Part shown: in pieces, positions 9,207 through 18,385 of the stretch | How the letters are laid out: the number at the start of each line of letters is the position of its first letter | Position numbering within the stretch: position 1 is the first letter of the stretch | NCBI RefSeq assembly: GCF_004135205.1 | Contig: NZ_CP035490.1 | Span: forward strand, 2,993,501-3,057,500 | Length of the DNA: 64,000 nucleotides | Source of the DNA: Hahella sp. KA22 | Lineage (GTDB): Bacteria > Pseudomonadota > Gammaproteobacteria > Pseudomonadales > Oleiphilaceae | Direction: 5' to 3' | Program-made: the position numbers and the translations under genes | Notes under the pieces: generated by a model | Told to the model about the DNA's origin: nothing | Seen by the model: the letters and a program-made list of their open reading frames with translations, nothing else | Database searches by the model: none

Positions 9207-10271
9207 ATGGACGCGTTATTTCAGTTGGCTTTCTATAGTTTGGTGTTAGTAGGAACAATTATTCTGCACAAAATACTGATTCCGATGTCTCAGAAATTAG
9301 AGCTGGTTGACGCGCCGGGAGGGCGTAAGGCCCATGATGGCAAGGTTCCCTTGATAGGGGGCGTCGCCATGTTTTTTGGCTTTTGCGTCAGTGGCGTTAT
9401 TCTCACTCATGGAAACGACTACTTTCTTCTTTTGGTGGTTGCGCTAATTATCATACTGACTACAGGGATTCTGGATGATCTTAACGAGCTGGGCGTTAAG
9501 ACTCGATTTGCTGCGCAAACGGCGGCGACATTGGTTATGGCGTTGTTTGGCGGAGTAACGTTACAGAATATGGGTAACTTGGTTGGCGTCGGGGACATTG
9601 CGCTTGGTTTTTTTGCATTGCCGGTTACAGTGTTCTGCGTAGTTGGAGTCATCAATGCGTTGAATATGGCGGACGGCGTCGATGGCTTGGCGGGAGGCGT
9701 GAGCCTGGTCACGTTTTTAGGGTTCTATCTACTGAGTTTATTGGCTGGAGACGGACTGTTCAAATCCGGCATTTTGTTGCTGTATATCAGCGTGATTGCA
9801 GCCTTCCTTTATTTCAATATGCGGGGACCGGGTCAACCGAGAGCAAGGGTATTTATGGGGGATGCGGGAAGCATGTTTCTTGGGTTCTCTATAGCCTGGT
9901 TCTCAATAGATCTATCCCAGGGGGACCATCAAGTGATGCAGCCTGTAACCGCACTCTGGGTTTTCGCGGCGCCTTTGTTTGATACCTGTAGAGTCATGGC
10001 GCGACGCATTAAACTCGGGCGCTCGCCTTTTACTGCCGGCAGGGACCATATTCATCATATTCTCCTTGATAGTGGCGTCTCAATTAATAGAGCTGTTCTA
10101 ATCATTGTTGGCGGTCACTTTTTGTTGATGCTGTTTGGCGTCGTCGGGGAGGTTGCCGCCATTCCTGAATATGTGATGTTTCCCTTATTTATTGGGCTGT
10201 TTGCCTTATATAGCTATCTGATAAACCATCTGGACCAAAGGCGTGGCCAAGTAGGTGCAGGCCACCTTTAG
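9207..10271 (+). CDS. wecA: Undecaprenyl-phosphate GlcNAc-1-phosphate transferase (WecA/MraY family)
   Basis: 354 residues, about ten membrane helices. Family motifs are visible in order: RKAHDGKVPLIGG, the acidic ILDDLNEL, NALNMADGVDGLAGG, and the cytoplasmic RDHIHHIL near the end. The enzyme moves GlcNAc-1-phosphate (or a related HexNAc-1-P) from UDP-sugar to undecaprenyl phosphate and so starts lipid-linked glycan synthesis at the inner membrane. AAGAAGGG precedes the ATG at good spacing. A second enzyme of this superfamily lies at 13285, so donor sugars may differ. Confidence 0.8.
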   Translation: MDALFQLAFYSLVLVGTIILHKILIPMSQKLELVDAPGGRKAHDGKVPLIGGVAMFFGFCVSGVILTHGNDYFLLLVVALIIILTTGILDDLNELGVKTRFAAQTAATLVMALFGGVTLQNMGNLVGVGDIALGFFALPVTVFCVVGVINALNMADGVDGLAGGVSLVTFLGFYLLSLLAGDGLFKSGILLLYISVIAAFLYFNMRGPGQPRARVFMGDAGSMFLGFSIAWFSIDLSQGDHQVMQPVTALWVFAAPLFDTCRVMARRIKLGRSPFTAGRDHIHHILLDSGVSINRAVLIIVGGHFLLMLFGVVGEVAAIPEYVMFPLFIGLFALYSYLINHLDQRRGQVGAGHL

Positions 10272-10424
10272 GTCCTAATGGTTGAAAAAGTGATCTGTGA
10301 TGATTGGAGCGCAAGCGATAAGTGGTTTTTGTCTGGCATGCATTAATGTGTGTCAGGTCAGCGATGGTTAAGTGCGCAGCTCAAGCTATAATGGCGCATT
10401 ATCTAGATTGGGTTGCCTGCTTTA

Positions 10425-11345
10425 ATGAGAATATTGATAACCGGCTGTACGGGCTTTGTCGGCTCTGCATTAGCTGTAGAAGCTGCGTCGCGAGGGCATT
10501 TTGTCATCGGTACTTCCCGAAAAGCCGACCACTGTCCGCCGCTATTTCCTGGCAAAGTCGAGTTGTCTCCCGCTTATGACAGCGAAAACTGGGTTGAGCT
10601 GCTGTGTGGGGTCGACATTCTTGTTCATTGCGCGGCTCGGGTTCATCAAGTCAAAGACGATGCAGTTGATCCTTTAGCTGAATTCCGCGCCGCAAACACT
10701 GATGCGACTAGAAAACTTGCGCAATGGGCTGTTAAGTCTGGCGTTAAGAAATTCATATATTTAAGCACAATCAAAGTTAATGGGGAGGGGACTTCCCCTG
10801 GCCAACCATTTACTTCCCTCGACTCTCCGAATCCAACATCTCCCTATGCCCTATCCAAGTGGGAGGGGGAGCAGGCTCTGCGTGAAGTGTCTGCTGGATC
10901 TACGATGTCTTTTGACATCATTCGGCCTCCTTTGGTTTATGGAGATGGCGCCAAAGGAAATTTGGCGATATTAGAAAAATTAGCGCGGCTGCGGGCGCCG
11001 CTGCCCTTGGCTGGAGTGGAGAACCGTCGCAGTTTGATCAGTCGCGAAAATCTGGTCGACGTTATTTTGCGTTGTGCGGAGGCGCCCTCCGTCGCTCCCG
11101 GAGCGGGAAATCTTTGGCTGGTTTCCGATGGCTATTCAGTGTCCACCAGTCAGATTTACCTTTCGTTGTGCCGCTCAATGAATATTGAGGGGCGTATTTT
11201 CAATCTTCCCAAGCCGTTCAAATCGCTCATGTTCTATGTGCTTGATAAGTTGGGGATCAAGGAAAAGCTCTTTGGCAGCTTGGAAGTAGACTGCTCAGCG
11301 ACGATGTCCGAGTTAGATTGGCGACCAGCTCCGGGAATACGGTAA
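10425..11345 (+). CDS. NAD-dependent epimerase/dehydratase (WbpV-like), possibly shortened C-terminus
   Basis: 306 residues. MRILITGCTGFVGSALA is the Rossmann NAD(P) site; STIKVNG and SPYALSKWEGEQ provide the Ser and Tyr-x3-Lys of short-chain sugar dehydrogenases. Enzymes of this type next to WbpL/WbpM homologues reduce or epimerise the 4-keto-6-deoxy intermediate (QuiNAc/FucNAc formation). The ATG at 10425 is used because the family begins with the MRILITG strand; the TTG at 10413 adds four residues. The protein ends at DWRPAPGIR, where relatives usually continue for a further stretch such as GWxPPxxxxEGLxxT, so the end may be trimmed by a small deletion or frameshift. Confidence 0.7.
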   Translation: MRILITGCTGFVGSALAVEAASRGHFVIGTSRKADHCPPLFPGKVELSPAYDSENWVELLCGVDILVHCAARVHQVKDDAVDPLAEFRAANTDATRKLAQWAVKSGVKKFIYLSTIKVNGEGTSPGQPFTSLDSPNPTSPYALSKWEGEQALREVSAGSTMSFDIIRPPLVYGDGAKGNLAILEKLARLRAPLPLAGVENRRSLISRENLVDVILRCAEAPSVAPGAGNLWLVSDGYSVSTSQIYLSLCRSMNIEGRIFNLPKPFKSLMFYVLDKLGIKEKLFGSLEVDCSATMSELDWRPAPGIR

Positions 11346-11504
11346 CTAGGACGCTGATTACGTTAACTGATGCCGCCAGGAATTGAATTGCGGTTGCCTC
11401 TTATAGAAAAAGGTCGAATTTATCTTTCCTCGCTAAGCACTTACCTTTTGAGGTAAAGGCGCTGGCGACTCTCAGTTGAATGCCGGTCCCATCAAAGAAT
11501 TACA

Positions 11505-11548
11505 AAAAGCCGTGTTTCGGGTGAAGGGCCCCCGAAAATGCGGTTTTG
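11505..11548 (+). terminator. Rho-independent terminator-like hairpin upstream of the KAS III gene
   Basis: Arms 11510-11521 (CCGTGTTTCGGG) and 11531-11543 (CCCGAAAATGCGG) pair with one bulge and one mismatch around a 9-base loop, followed by TTTT, with an A-run on the 5' side. It lies 160 bp after the WbpV-like gene and only about 19 bp before the next start codon. Confidence 0.6.
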
Positions 11549-11566
11549 CTATTTAACGGTTTATTT

Positions 11567-12520
11567 ATGATCGGCATCGAGCACATCAGTACGTATTTGC
11601 CAGAGGGACGAGTTAACAATCTGGAGCGTCAGGAGCAGTTTAACGTCAACGAAACCTTTCTGACCGAAAAGACCGGGATGCGGTATCTGGCGGTGAAAGG
11701 AGAGGGGGAAGAAACCTCTGACATGTGCGTAAAGGCATTTCGACGTCTGGAGGAAGAGCTTGGTCCGCTTGCCAGCGATATTGAGTGTCTTGTAGTCTGT
11801 ACGCAAAATCCTGACGCCTACGGCGTGCCACATGCTTCAGCCATCGTACATGGTAAGCTTGAGTTGTCCGTAAATTGCGCTTGCTTTGATATTTCTCTTG
11901 CCTGCTCGGGATATGTTTACAGCATTTCCATTATGAAAGCCTTTATGGAAGCCAACGGATACAAAAAAGGCGTACTTATCACTGCGGACCCTTATTCGAA
12001 AATTATCGATATGTCCGACAAGAATACTTCCCTACTGTTTGGCGATGCGGCTACCGTCACCTTGTTCAGCGATAAGCCAAAGTGGTTGATTGGCAAATGT
12101 ATTTTTGGCACTGACGGTACTCGTAACGCAGCGATTCGCGTCCGTGCGGAAGATCGTAAATTTGAAATGGCGGGCAGAGCCGTGCTCGACTTTTGCGCCA
12201 ACGTCGTACCTGAAAACATTCACGCCACCCTGGCTCAAAACGACTGTGTTTTGGGCGATATCGACAAATTTATCCTCCACCAAGGTAGCAAGTTCATCGT
12301 TGATATGGTTATCAAACGCATGAAGCTTGACCCCGCCAAAGTTCCCTTCGAAGCCGCTCAGTACGGCAATACTGTCTCCTCATCCATTCCAATGATCCTG
12401 GCCAATGAAAAAGAGGCCCGAAAAGTGGTTGTCTCAGGGTTTGGCGTTGGCTTGTCATGGGGGAGTTGTGTGTTGACCAGTAAGGGGGGATGTAACGCGA
12501 CAATGTCGACTGGCTTTTAG
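11567..12520 (+). CDS. 3-oxoacyl-ACP synthase III family protein (KAS III, FabH-like)
   Basis: 317 residues, the normal FabH length. The catalytic triad is present: Cys about 113 in SLACSGYVYS, His about 238 in ILHQGSK, and Asn about 268 in QYGNTVSSS. FabH-type enzymes condense an acyl-CoA with malonyl-ACP; relatives in sugar clusters may instead make or transfer an acyl group for glycan decoration. No acyl carrier protein or acyltransferase gene is adjacent, so the role here is open. The ATG at 11567 is chosen because MIGIEHISTYLPE is the normal family start. The gene is isolated, with a terminator directly upstream and over 750 bp of non-coding DNA downstream. Confidence 0.8.
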   Translation: MIGIEHISTYLPEGRVNNLERQEQFNVNETFLTEKTGMRYLAVKGEGEETSDMCVKAFRRLEEELGPLASDIECLVVCTQNPDAYGVPHASAIVHGKLELSVNCACFDISLACSGYVYSISIMKAFMEANGYKKGVLITADPYSKIIDMSDKNTSLLFGDAATVTLFSDKPKWLIGKCIFGTDGTRNAAIRVRAEDRKFEMAGRAVLDFCANVVPENIHATLAQNDCVLGDIDKFILHQGSKFIVDMVIKRMKLDPAKVPFEAAQYGNTVSSSIPMILANEKEARKVVVSGFGVGLSWGSCVLTSKGGCNATMSTGF

Positions 12521-13284
12521 TTCGACAACGAAAGAGTCAATAGTGCTCTTTGTTGTTGGAATTCAAGTTGTTACCTCAATAGAAACGATCTGGTCCGCAA
12601 AAATTAGATGCGTAATTAAGCGACTTTTGATACGTCATCTCAATTTTCTGGACTGGGATGTCCGTTTAGATTGCGTAGCATAGTCCAGTGTAAAGCACTT
12701 TACGCCTTCATGTTTGGAAGTTGACGTTGCAGTACAAGGTTTTCACACCTGCTGCATTTGCTCAACCTCTGTTCTGTAGTTGGCCGGGCGTCAGCCCCTT
12801 CCTCTGTTCGCTTAACTGACGTATTTCTTCGCAAGCTAAGAACTTTGTTTCTCCTCGGTCCATCGGCAGCTGGATTTTTAAAACTGTAAGTGATGCAGAG
12901 CATGTGGCATGCAATGGCGTTTAAGCTGAGATATTGAATAGTGGCAGGGGTTTTGTGGGATAACGCTCAGCGTAGCTGAGGGTGCCCGCCTTCCAGTAGC
13001 GCACTCACTTATGAGGAGGCAAAGAATATCAGCCAGAATATGACCGTAAGCGTTTTGCATAGGAAGTCAGCCAATGGGGCATGCTAGTTAAATATTACTA
13101 CTGTATATATAAGCATGTACAATTCGATACACTATGCTGGTGAATAACCTGATGTAAGTTGTGTAAGTGAGTTGTGAAAGCTGGTAGACTTCCGTCGCAA
13201 TGTGATTCTTGTTGTAAAGTGACTTGATGTTGCTTTTAGTGGGCTTGCGTCCTATGTCCCTATAAGCTTTGTACGGAATGAGTT
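12521..13284. other. Long non-coding gap between the KAS III gene and the WbpL-like gene
   Basis: These 764 bp contain no convincing gene. Minus-strand frames of 60-67 codons at 12700-12903 and 12878-13060 have no ribosome-binding site or recognisable motif. The last 200 bp (13081-13284) are very AT-rich and may carry the promoter of the downstream operon, but I could not fix a -35/-10 pair. No inverted repeats marking an intact insertion sequence were seen. Confidence 0.5.
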
Positions 13285-14298
13285 TTGATTACGATATTCT
13301 TACTAATATGTGTAACCTTATCTTCTCTATTCCTTACAGCGCTGGCGCGCCGGTATGCTTATGCGGGCGGCATAATAGATACTCCTGGGCCTCGTAGCTC
13401 TCATTTGATTCCAACTCCTCGTGGTGGTGGGGTCTCAGTAGTCATTTGTACGCTGATAGTTCTTGCGTTTCTCCCACTTCCCCATAAGTGGAGTCTTTGG
13501 TGGACATCGGCTTTGATAGCTTCAGTTAGCTATGTTGATGACCATATCGGACTCGGGTATAAGCTTCGCTTAGCCTGTCAGTTACTACTGGGAGGGGGGT
13601 ATGTGGCTAGCGAGCTTTCCTTATCCTCATGCGTTTTTCCTTGGTTCTCCGATTCGTGGTTTTGCTTCGCAGGAGGTTTTGTTTTTCTGGGCGGCATAGT
13701 ATGGGTGGCGAATTTGTATAACTTCATGGATGGGATTGATGGAATTGCCGCTACTGAAACATTGTTTGTGACATTATCGCTTGCAGTGCTTTATACGCAT
13801 GCAGGCGCGCACGAGTGGGCTTTTCTGATGCTTACCATAGCGTGCTCTTGCTTCGGTTTTTTGTTTTGGAATTGGGCTCCTGCGAAAATATTCATGGGGG
13901 ACGTTGGGAGCGTTTTTCTGGGTTGGGTGCTTGGCGTGAGTATGCTTAGCAGTGCCCAGCAAACAAATGTGAGTATGTGGGTTTATGTCATCTTGATGGG
14001 AGGCTTCATTGCTGATGCGACTTTCACTCTATTTTCTCGGATTCTTCGAGGTGAAAGAGTTTGGCTCCCTCATCGTACTCACTTATATCAGCTATTGAGC
14101 ATTAGGTTTGGTGATCATAGGAAGGTTAACTATATATTGATGATAGTTAATGTTGTTTGGTTGCTACCCATGGCTATTTTTGCTTATCTTTCTCCAGATT
14201 ATGCTTGGGCTTGTACTATATCTGCGTATATCCCTTTATCACTGTTATATTACACTAATCGACGTCAAATAATGAAATCTATGGCAAGGGAAGGTTGA
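13285..14298 (+). CDS. WbpL-like undecaprenyl-phosphate sugar-1-phosphate transferase
   Basis: 337 residues, multi-pass membrane protein of the MraY/WecA superfamily. It shows GGIIDTPGPRSSHLIPTPRG, the acidic VDDHIGLGY, NLYNFMDGIDGIA, and PHRTHLYQLLS near residues 260-270, the WbpL/WbcO-type signature. It would attach a 6-deoxy-HexNAc or HexNAc 1-phosphate to undecaprenyl phosphate. The start is TTG at 13285, with GGAATGAG just upstream; an in-frame stop sits only two codons before it, and the nearby ATG at 13278 is out of frame. One base separates its stop from the next gene. Confidence 0.8.
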   Translation: MITIFLLICVTLSSLFLTALARRYAYAGGIIDTPGPRSSHLIPTPRGGGVSVVICTLIVLAFLPLPHKWSLWWTSALIASVSYVDDHIGLGYKLRLACQLLLGGGYVASELSLSSCVFPWFSDSWFCFAGGFVFLGGIVWVANLYNFMDGIDGIAATETLFVTLSLAVLYTHAGAHEWAFLMLTIACSCFGFLFWNWAPAKIFMGDVGSVFLGWVLGVSMLSSAQQTNVSMWVYVILMGGFIADATFTLFSRILRGERVWLPHRTHLYQLLSIRFGDHRKVNYILMIVNVVWLLPMAIFAYLSPDYAWACTISAYIPLSLLYYTNRRQIMKSMAREG

Positions 14299-14299
14299 A

Positions 14300-16213
14300 G
14301 TGTTGGAACCACTGCTAAATGCATCGAGAAAAACCAAGCGCATTGTATCTGTTATAGGAGATATAGGATTTATTTTCTTGGCCTTTTGGGCGGCTATGAG
14401 TTTGCGCCTGGACGAGTTTTACCTTGGTTTTGATATCAAGCATGCAGCAGTTTTAAGCATCACTATCTCCGCCACAATAATATCTTTCATTCGCCTTGGT
14501 TTGTATCGAGCAGTTATTCGCTTTATGAGTAACCATGCGATGATGGCGGTGCTTCTTGGTGTGACGTTCTCCTCGCTTGTTTTAGCGAGTGTTGGATTTC
14601 TGTTCAAAGCATTTGTTCCTAGATCTGTGCCTTTTATGTATTGGTGTTTCGCCGTCTTGATGGTTGGCGGATCGAGAATGTTAGTGCGTGCATATGTACA
14701 TAGTAAACTCGTCAAGCAAAAAGAGAAGGTTATTATATATGGTGCTGGAGACGCGGGTGTCCAGCTAGCTATCGCACTGTCTCAAAGCAGTGATTATCAA
14801 CCTGTCTTATACGTCGATGACGATAGACGAAAACAGGGTAGTATCGTTCAAGGGTTACATGTCTACTCTCCTGATGAGCTTGGCGAGCTGATTAAGGATT
14901 ACCAGATTACCAAAGTCCTGTTAGCGATTAGCGGGGCCCCACAAAGTTTAAAACGGCTCATATTGAAATTTCTGGAGCCGTTTTCTGTTGAGGTATTAAA
15001 AATCCCCAGCTTTACAGATTTAATTGAAGGCAGGTCCAAAATTCAAGAGCTGAGGAATGTAGAAATAGAGGATTTGCTTGGAAGGGATAGTGTTGAGCCT
15101 GATTTGGAGTTGATGCTTTCATGTGCCAAGGGTAAGAACGTTCTTGTTACGGGGGCGGGTGGTTCTATAGGCTCTGAGTTATGTCGTCAGTTGGTTAGGT
15201 TGTCTCCAGAGAAACTTGTTTTATTGGAGCAGTCAGAGTTTGCTCTGTATGAAATAGTTAAATGTCTGGGTGAGCTATCTGCGCTGAAAAATCTATCAGT
15301 TAACTTAATACCTATTCTTGGGTCGGTTACGAATAAAGAGCTAATGAATAGTGTTATAGCGGATTATAGTATTCATACATTATACCATGCTGCGGCTTAT
15401 AAACATGTGCCGATAGTTGAGCGAAATGCTATAGAAGGTGCTAGGAATAATGTATTGGGTACTTATTATACTGCATTGGCCGCTAAATCCAACGGCGTAG
15501 AAAAATTCGTACTAATATCCACGGATAAGGCTGTCAAGCCGGCTAACATTATGGGGCTCACAAAGAGAGTTGCTGAAATTGTAGTTAGGAAAATAGCTGA
15601 AAATTCATCTAATACATCTTTTTGTTCTGTTCGATTTGGAAATGTGCTTGGCTCTTCCGGTTCTGTTGTTCCATTGTTTAAAGAGCAGATAAAGAAAGGG
15701 GGGCCTGTTACGGTTACTCACCCCGAAGTTACAAGGTATTTTATGACTATACCTGAAGCCGCTCAGCTCGTAATTCAGGCGGGAGGTATGGTTGATGGAA
15801 ATGGAGAAGTTTTTGTTCTGGATATGGGGGCTGCGGTAAAAATAAAAGATTTGGCATATAAAATGATTCATCTTCTTGGTAGAGAGGTTAAAGATGAAAT
15901 CAATCCAGTTGGTGATATTGAGATCGTTTATACGGGATTAAGGCCTGGAGAAAAGCTGCACGAGGAGTTATTTGATAACGGAAGTCATGTCGGCACTGTA
16001 CATCCACGCATATGGCGTGCTGAAGTTGCGGATAAAAAACTTGTCGAGCTGGAGTCTTTTATTTACAGCATGGAGGCCGCCTGCGAAGAGCTGCTGGGCG
16101 ATAGGGTTAAAAAACTTATGCTAAATGTTGTTGGAGATAATGACCGTACCGAACTGGATAAAGACAGTACTGTTGTTCATTTAAGTTCAGTTCCTACTAT
16201 TAAGGTTGGGTAA
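14300..16213 (+). CDS. WbpM/CapD-type UDP-GlcNAc 4,6-dehydratase
   Basis: 637 residues. Four N-terminal membrane helices (about residues 12-125) are followed by a first nucleotide-binding fold (YGAGDAGVQLA, about 148) and the catalytic fold (TGAGGSIGSELCRQ, about 283). STDKAVKPANIMGLTKR near 407-423 gives the Met-x3-Lys active-site pair that replaces Tyr-x3-Lys in this group. The enzyme makes UDP-4-keto-6-deoxy-HexNAc for QuiNAc/FucNAc-type sugars at the inner membrane. The GTG start at 14300 has AAGGGAAGG upstream. It pairs with the WbpL-like gene before it and the WbpV-like gene at 10425. Confidence 0.85.
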   Translation: MLEPLLNASRKTKRIVSVIGDIGFIFLAFWAAMSLRLDEFYLGFDIKHAAVLSITISATIISFIRLGLYRAVIRFMSNHAMMAVLLGVTFSSLVLASVGFLFKAFVPRSVPFMYWCFAVLMVGGSRMLVRAYVHSKLVKQKEKVIIYGAGDAGVQLAIALSQSSDYQPVLYVDDDRRKQGSIVQGLHVYSPDELGELIKDYQITKVLLAISGAPQSLKRLILKFLEPFSVEVLKIPSFTDLIEGRSKIQELRNVEIEDLLGRDSVEPDLELMLSCAKGKNVLVTGAGGSIGSELCRQLVRLSPEKLVLLEQSEFALYEIVKCLGELSALKNLSVNLIPILGSVTNKELMNSVIADYSIHTLYHAAAYKHVPIVERNAIEGARNNVLGTYYTALAAKSNGVEKFVLISTDKAVKPANIMGLTKRVAEIVVRKIAENSSNTSFCSVRFGNVLGSSGSVVPLFKEQIKKGGPVTVTHPEVTRYFMTIPEAAQLVIQAGGMVDGNGEVFVLDMGAAVKIKDLAYKMIHLLGREVKDEINPVGDIEIVYTGLRPGEKLHEELFDNGSHVGTVHPRIWRAEVADKKLVELESFIYSMEAACEELLGDRVKKLMLNVVGDNDRTELDKDSTVVHLSSVPTIKVG

Positions 16214-16263
16214 ATTCAGTTTTTGATATTTTAGTCCTATTGGGCTTGTTGGAGTATATTTAA

Positions 16264-17409
16264 GTGAAAAAGCGTGCTTTGATAACGGGGGTTACAGGAC
16301 AGGATGGGTCATATTTGGCTGAGTTCCTGCTTGAGAAAGGTTATGAGGTTCACGGAGTTAAACGTAGGTCGTCTTCGTTCAATACTCAGCGAATTGATCA
16401 CATATATCAGGACCCCCATATAGAAGATCCTAATTTTTTTCTTCACTATGGTGATTTAACCGACACTTCAAACCTGACTAGAATTTTAAAAGAAGTGTGC
16501 CCTGATGAAGTATATAATCTTGGCGCACAGTCCCACGTTGCTGTTTCATTTGAATCTCCCGAGTATACAGCGGATGTTGATGCGCTTGGTACGCTAAGAC
16601 TATTGGAGGCTATCAGGTTTTTGGGGCTAGAAAAGAAGGCGCGCTTCTATCAGGCGTCTACTTCGGAGCTTTATGGATTGGTTCAAGAGGTTCCCCAAAC
16701 TGAAAGCACTCCGTTTCATCCTAGAAGTCCTTATGCTGTTGCTAAGTTATATGCCTACTGGATTACAGTGAATTATCGTGAGGCATATGGAATGTATGCA
16801 TGTAATGGGATTCTATTTAATCACGAGTCGCCGAGACGCGGTGAGACATTTGTAACAAGAAAAATCACCAGAGGGTTGGCGAATATTGCTCAAGGGCTTG
16901 AACGTTGTTTATATATGGGTAACTTGGACTCCCTGAGAGACTGGGGGCATGCTAAAGACTACGTTCGTATGCAGTGGCTTATGCTCCAGCAGTCTGAGGC
17001 GGAAGACTATGTTATTGCAACGGGTCGCCAGATTTCTGTCAGAGACTTTATAAGAATGGCTGCAGCAGAGTTAGGAGTGACTCTTGCCTTTAAAGGACAT
17101 GGAGTTGGTGAAGTAGGAGTGGTGACAGACATCTCTGGTGATAAGGCTCCTGCTATTTCCGTTGGTGATACTGTAGTAAAAGTTGACCCTAGTTACTTCA
17201 GGCCAGCGGAAGTTGAGACTCTTCTGGGGGATCCATTAAAAGCTAAAAAGCGCTTGGGCTGGATTCCTGAAATATCAGTTGAAGATATGTGTGCCGAGAT
17301 GGTTGCGGCGGACCTTAAGGCGGCACAAAGTCATGCGCTATTGATTAAGCATGGCTTTGAAGTGAATGTAAGTTATGAGACTAAGAAAGCATACCCAGTA
17401 AAATTATGA
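16264..17409 (+). CDS. gmd: GDP-mannose 4,6-dehydratase
   Basis: 381 residues. [19 protein letters not shown] is the N-terminal NADP site; STSELYG and Tyr157-x3-Lys161 ([12 protein letters not shown]) form the active site, and [17 protein letters not shown] is the Gmd signature. It converts GDP-D-mannose to GDP-4-keto-6-deoxy-mannose in the cytosol. The start is GTG with GGAG about 10 bases upstream. It overlaps fcl (ATGA), giving a two-step GDP-L-fucose pathway fed by manC at 25129. Confidence 0.95.
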   Translation: MKKRALITGVTGQDGSYLAEFLLEKGYEVHGVKRRSSSFNTQRIDHIYQDPHIEDPNFFLHYGDLTDTSNLTRILKEVCPDEVYNLGAQSHVAVSFESPEYTADVDALGTLRLLEAIRFLGLEKKARFYQASTSELYGLVQEVPQTESTPFHPRSPYAVAKLYAYWITVNYREAYGMYACNGILFNHESPRRGETFVTRKITRGLANIAQGLERCLYMGNLDSLRDWGHAKDYVRMQWLMLQQSEAEDYVIATGRQISVRDFIRMAAAELGVTLAFKGHGVGEVGVVTDISGDKAPAISVGDTVVKVDPSYFRPAEVETLLGDPLKAKKRLGWIPEISVEDMCAEMVAADLKAAQSHALLIKHGFEVNVSYETKKAYPVKL

Positions 17410-18368
17410 AAAAAATATTCGTAGCGGGCCACAATGGGATGGTTGGCTCTGCAATAGTTCGAAAGCTGAAAGGAATGGAGTTTCCATATAGCGTAGTAAC
17501 AAGGGATCGATGCGAACTGGATTTGACAAGACAGCAGGACGTAGAAGAGTTTTTTAAAAATGAAAAAGTAGATCAGGTTTATGTTGCATCTGCAAAAGTC
17601 GGTGGGATCTATGCTAACAATGAGTATCCTGCTGATTTTATTTATCAGAACTTGATGATTCAGGCAAACATCATTCACTCTGCATATGTTTCGGGAGTGA
17701 GGCAACTGTTATTCTTGGGTTCATCTTGTATCTATCCTAAGTTGTGTGATCAGCCAATGAAGGAGGCTTCGCTGTTAACCGGCAAGCTTGAACCAACGAA
17801 TGAGCCTTATGCAATTGCAAAGATTGCAGGAATTAAGTTGTGTGAGTCTTATAATCGTCAGTATGGTTGTGATTATAGAAGTTTGATGCCAACTAATTTA
17901 TATGGTGAAAATGATAACTTTCATTCAGAAAACTCCCATGTTATTCCAGCCTTAATGCGTCGGATACATGAGGCTAAGCTTGCTGAGGACAGCTCTGTTG
18001 TTGTTTGGGGGACGGGTACTCCAAAGAGAGAGTTTTTACATGTTGATGATTTAGCAAATGCAGCTGTACATATTATGAATGTTGATAAAAAGGAGTATGA
18101 CCAGCACGTATCGCCGATGTCATCCCACATCAATGTTGGTACAGGCATAGATTGTTCTATCTCCGAGCTTGCTCAGTCTATTGCTAAAGTTGTAGGTTAT
18201 CATGGGAAGGTAATATTTGACTCCACTAAGCCGGATGGTGCGCCGCGAAAGCTTTTGGATATATCTAAGTTAAATGCATTGGGTTGGAGCCCTTCCATTA
18301 AGTTGGAGGCTGGCCTCAGATCTACCTATGAGTGGTTTTTGGAAAAAGAAAGCCAGATTCGTATTTGA
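17406..18368 (+). CDS. fcl: GDP-L-fucose synthase
   Basis: 320 residues. [17 protein letters not shown] is the NADP-binding start; LGSSCIYPK and a Tyr-x3-Lys near residues 135-139 ([10 protein letters not shown]) are the epimerase/reductase active site. It turns the Gmd product into GDP-L-fucose by 3,5-epimerisation and 4-reduction. The gene overlaps gmd by 4 bp, so the two are translationally coupled. No fucose acetyltransferase or Rmd-type reductase is seen nearby, so L-fucose rather than D-rhamnose is the likely end sugar. Confidence 0.95.
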   Translation: MKKIFVAGHNGMVGSAIVRKLKGMEFPYSVVTRDRCELDLTRQQDVEEFFKNEKVDQVYVASAKVGGIYANNEYPADFIYQNLMIQANIIHSAYVSGVRQLLFLGSSCIYPKLCDQPMKEASLLTGKLEPTNEPYAIAKIAGIKLCESYNRQYGCDYRSLMPTNLYGENDNFHSENSHVIPALMRRIHEAKLAEDSSVVVWGTGTPKREFLHVDDLANAAVHIMNVDKKEYDQHVSPMSSHINVGTGIDCSISELAQSIAKVVGYHGKVIFDSTKPDGAPRKLLDISKLNALGWSPSIKLEAGLRSTYEWFLEKESQIRI

Positions 18369-18385
18369 TTATATGGTGGTGACAT

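Noticed and set aside
10322-10579. Plus-strand frame overlapping the WbpV-like start
   Set aside because: Cys/Arg-rich out-of-frame reading of the epimerase; not coding-like.
12700-13060. Minus-strand frames in the 12.5-13.3 kb gap
   Set aside because: Short, without start signals; I looked for transposase motifs or terminal repeats and found none convincing.
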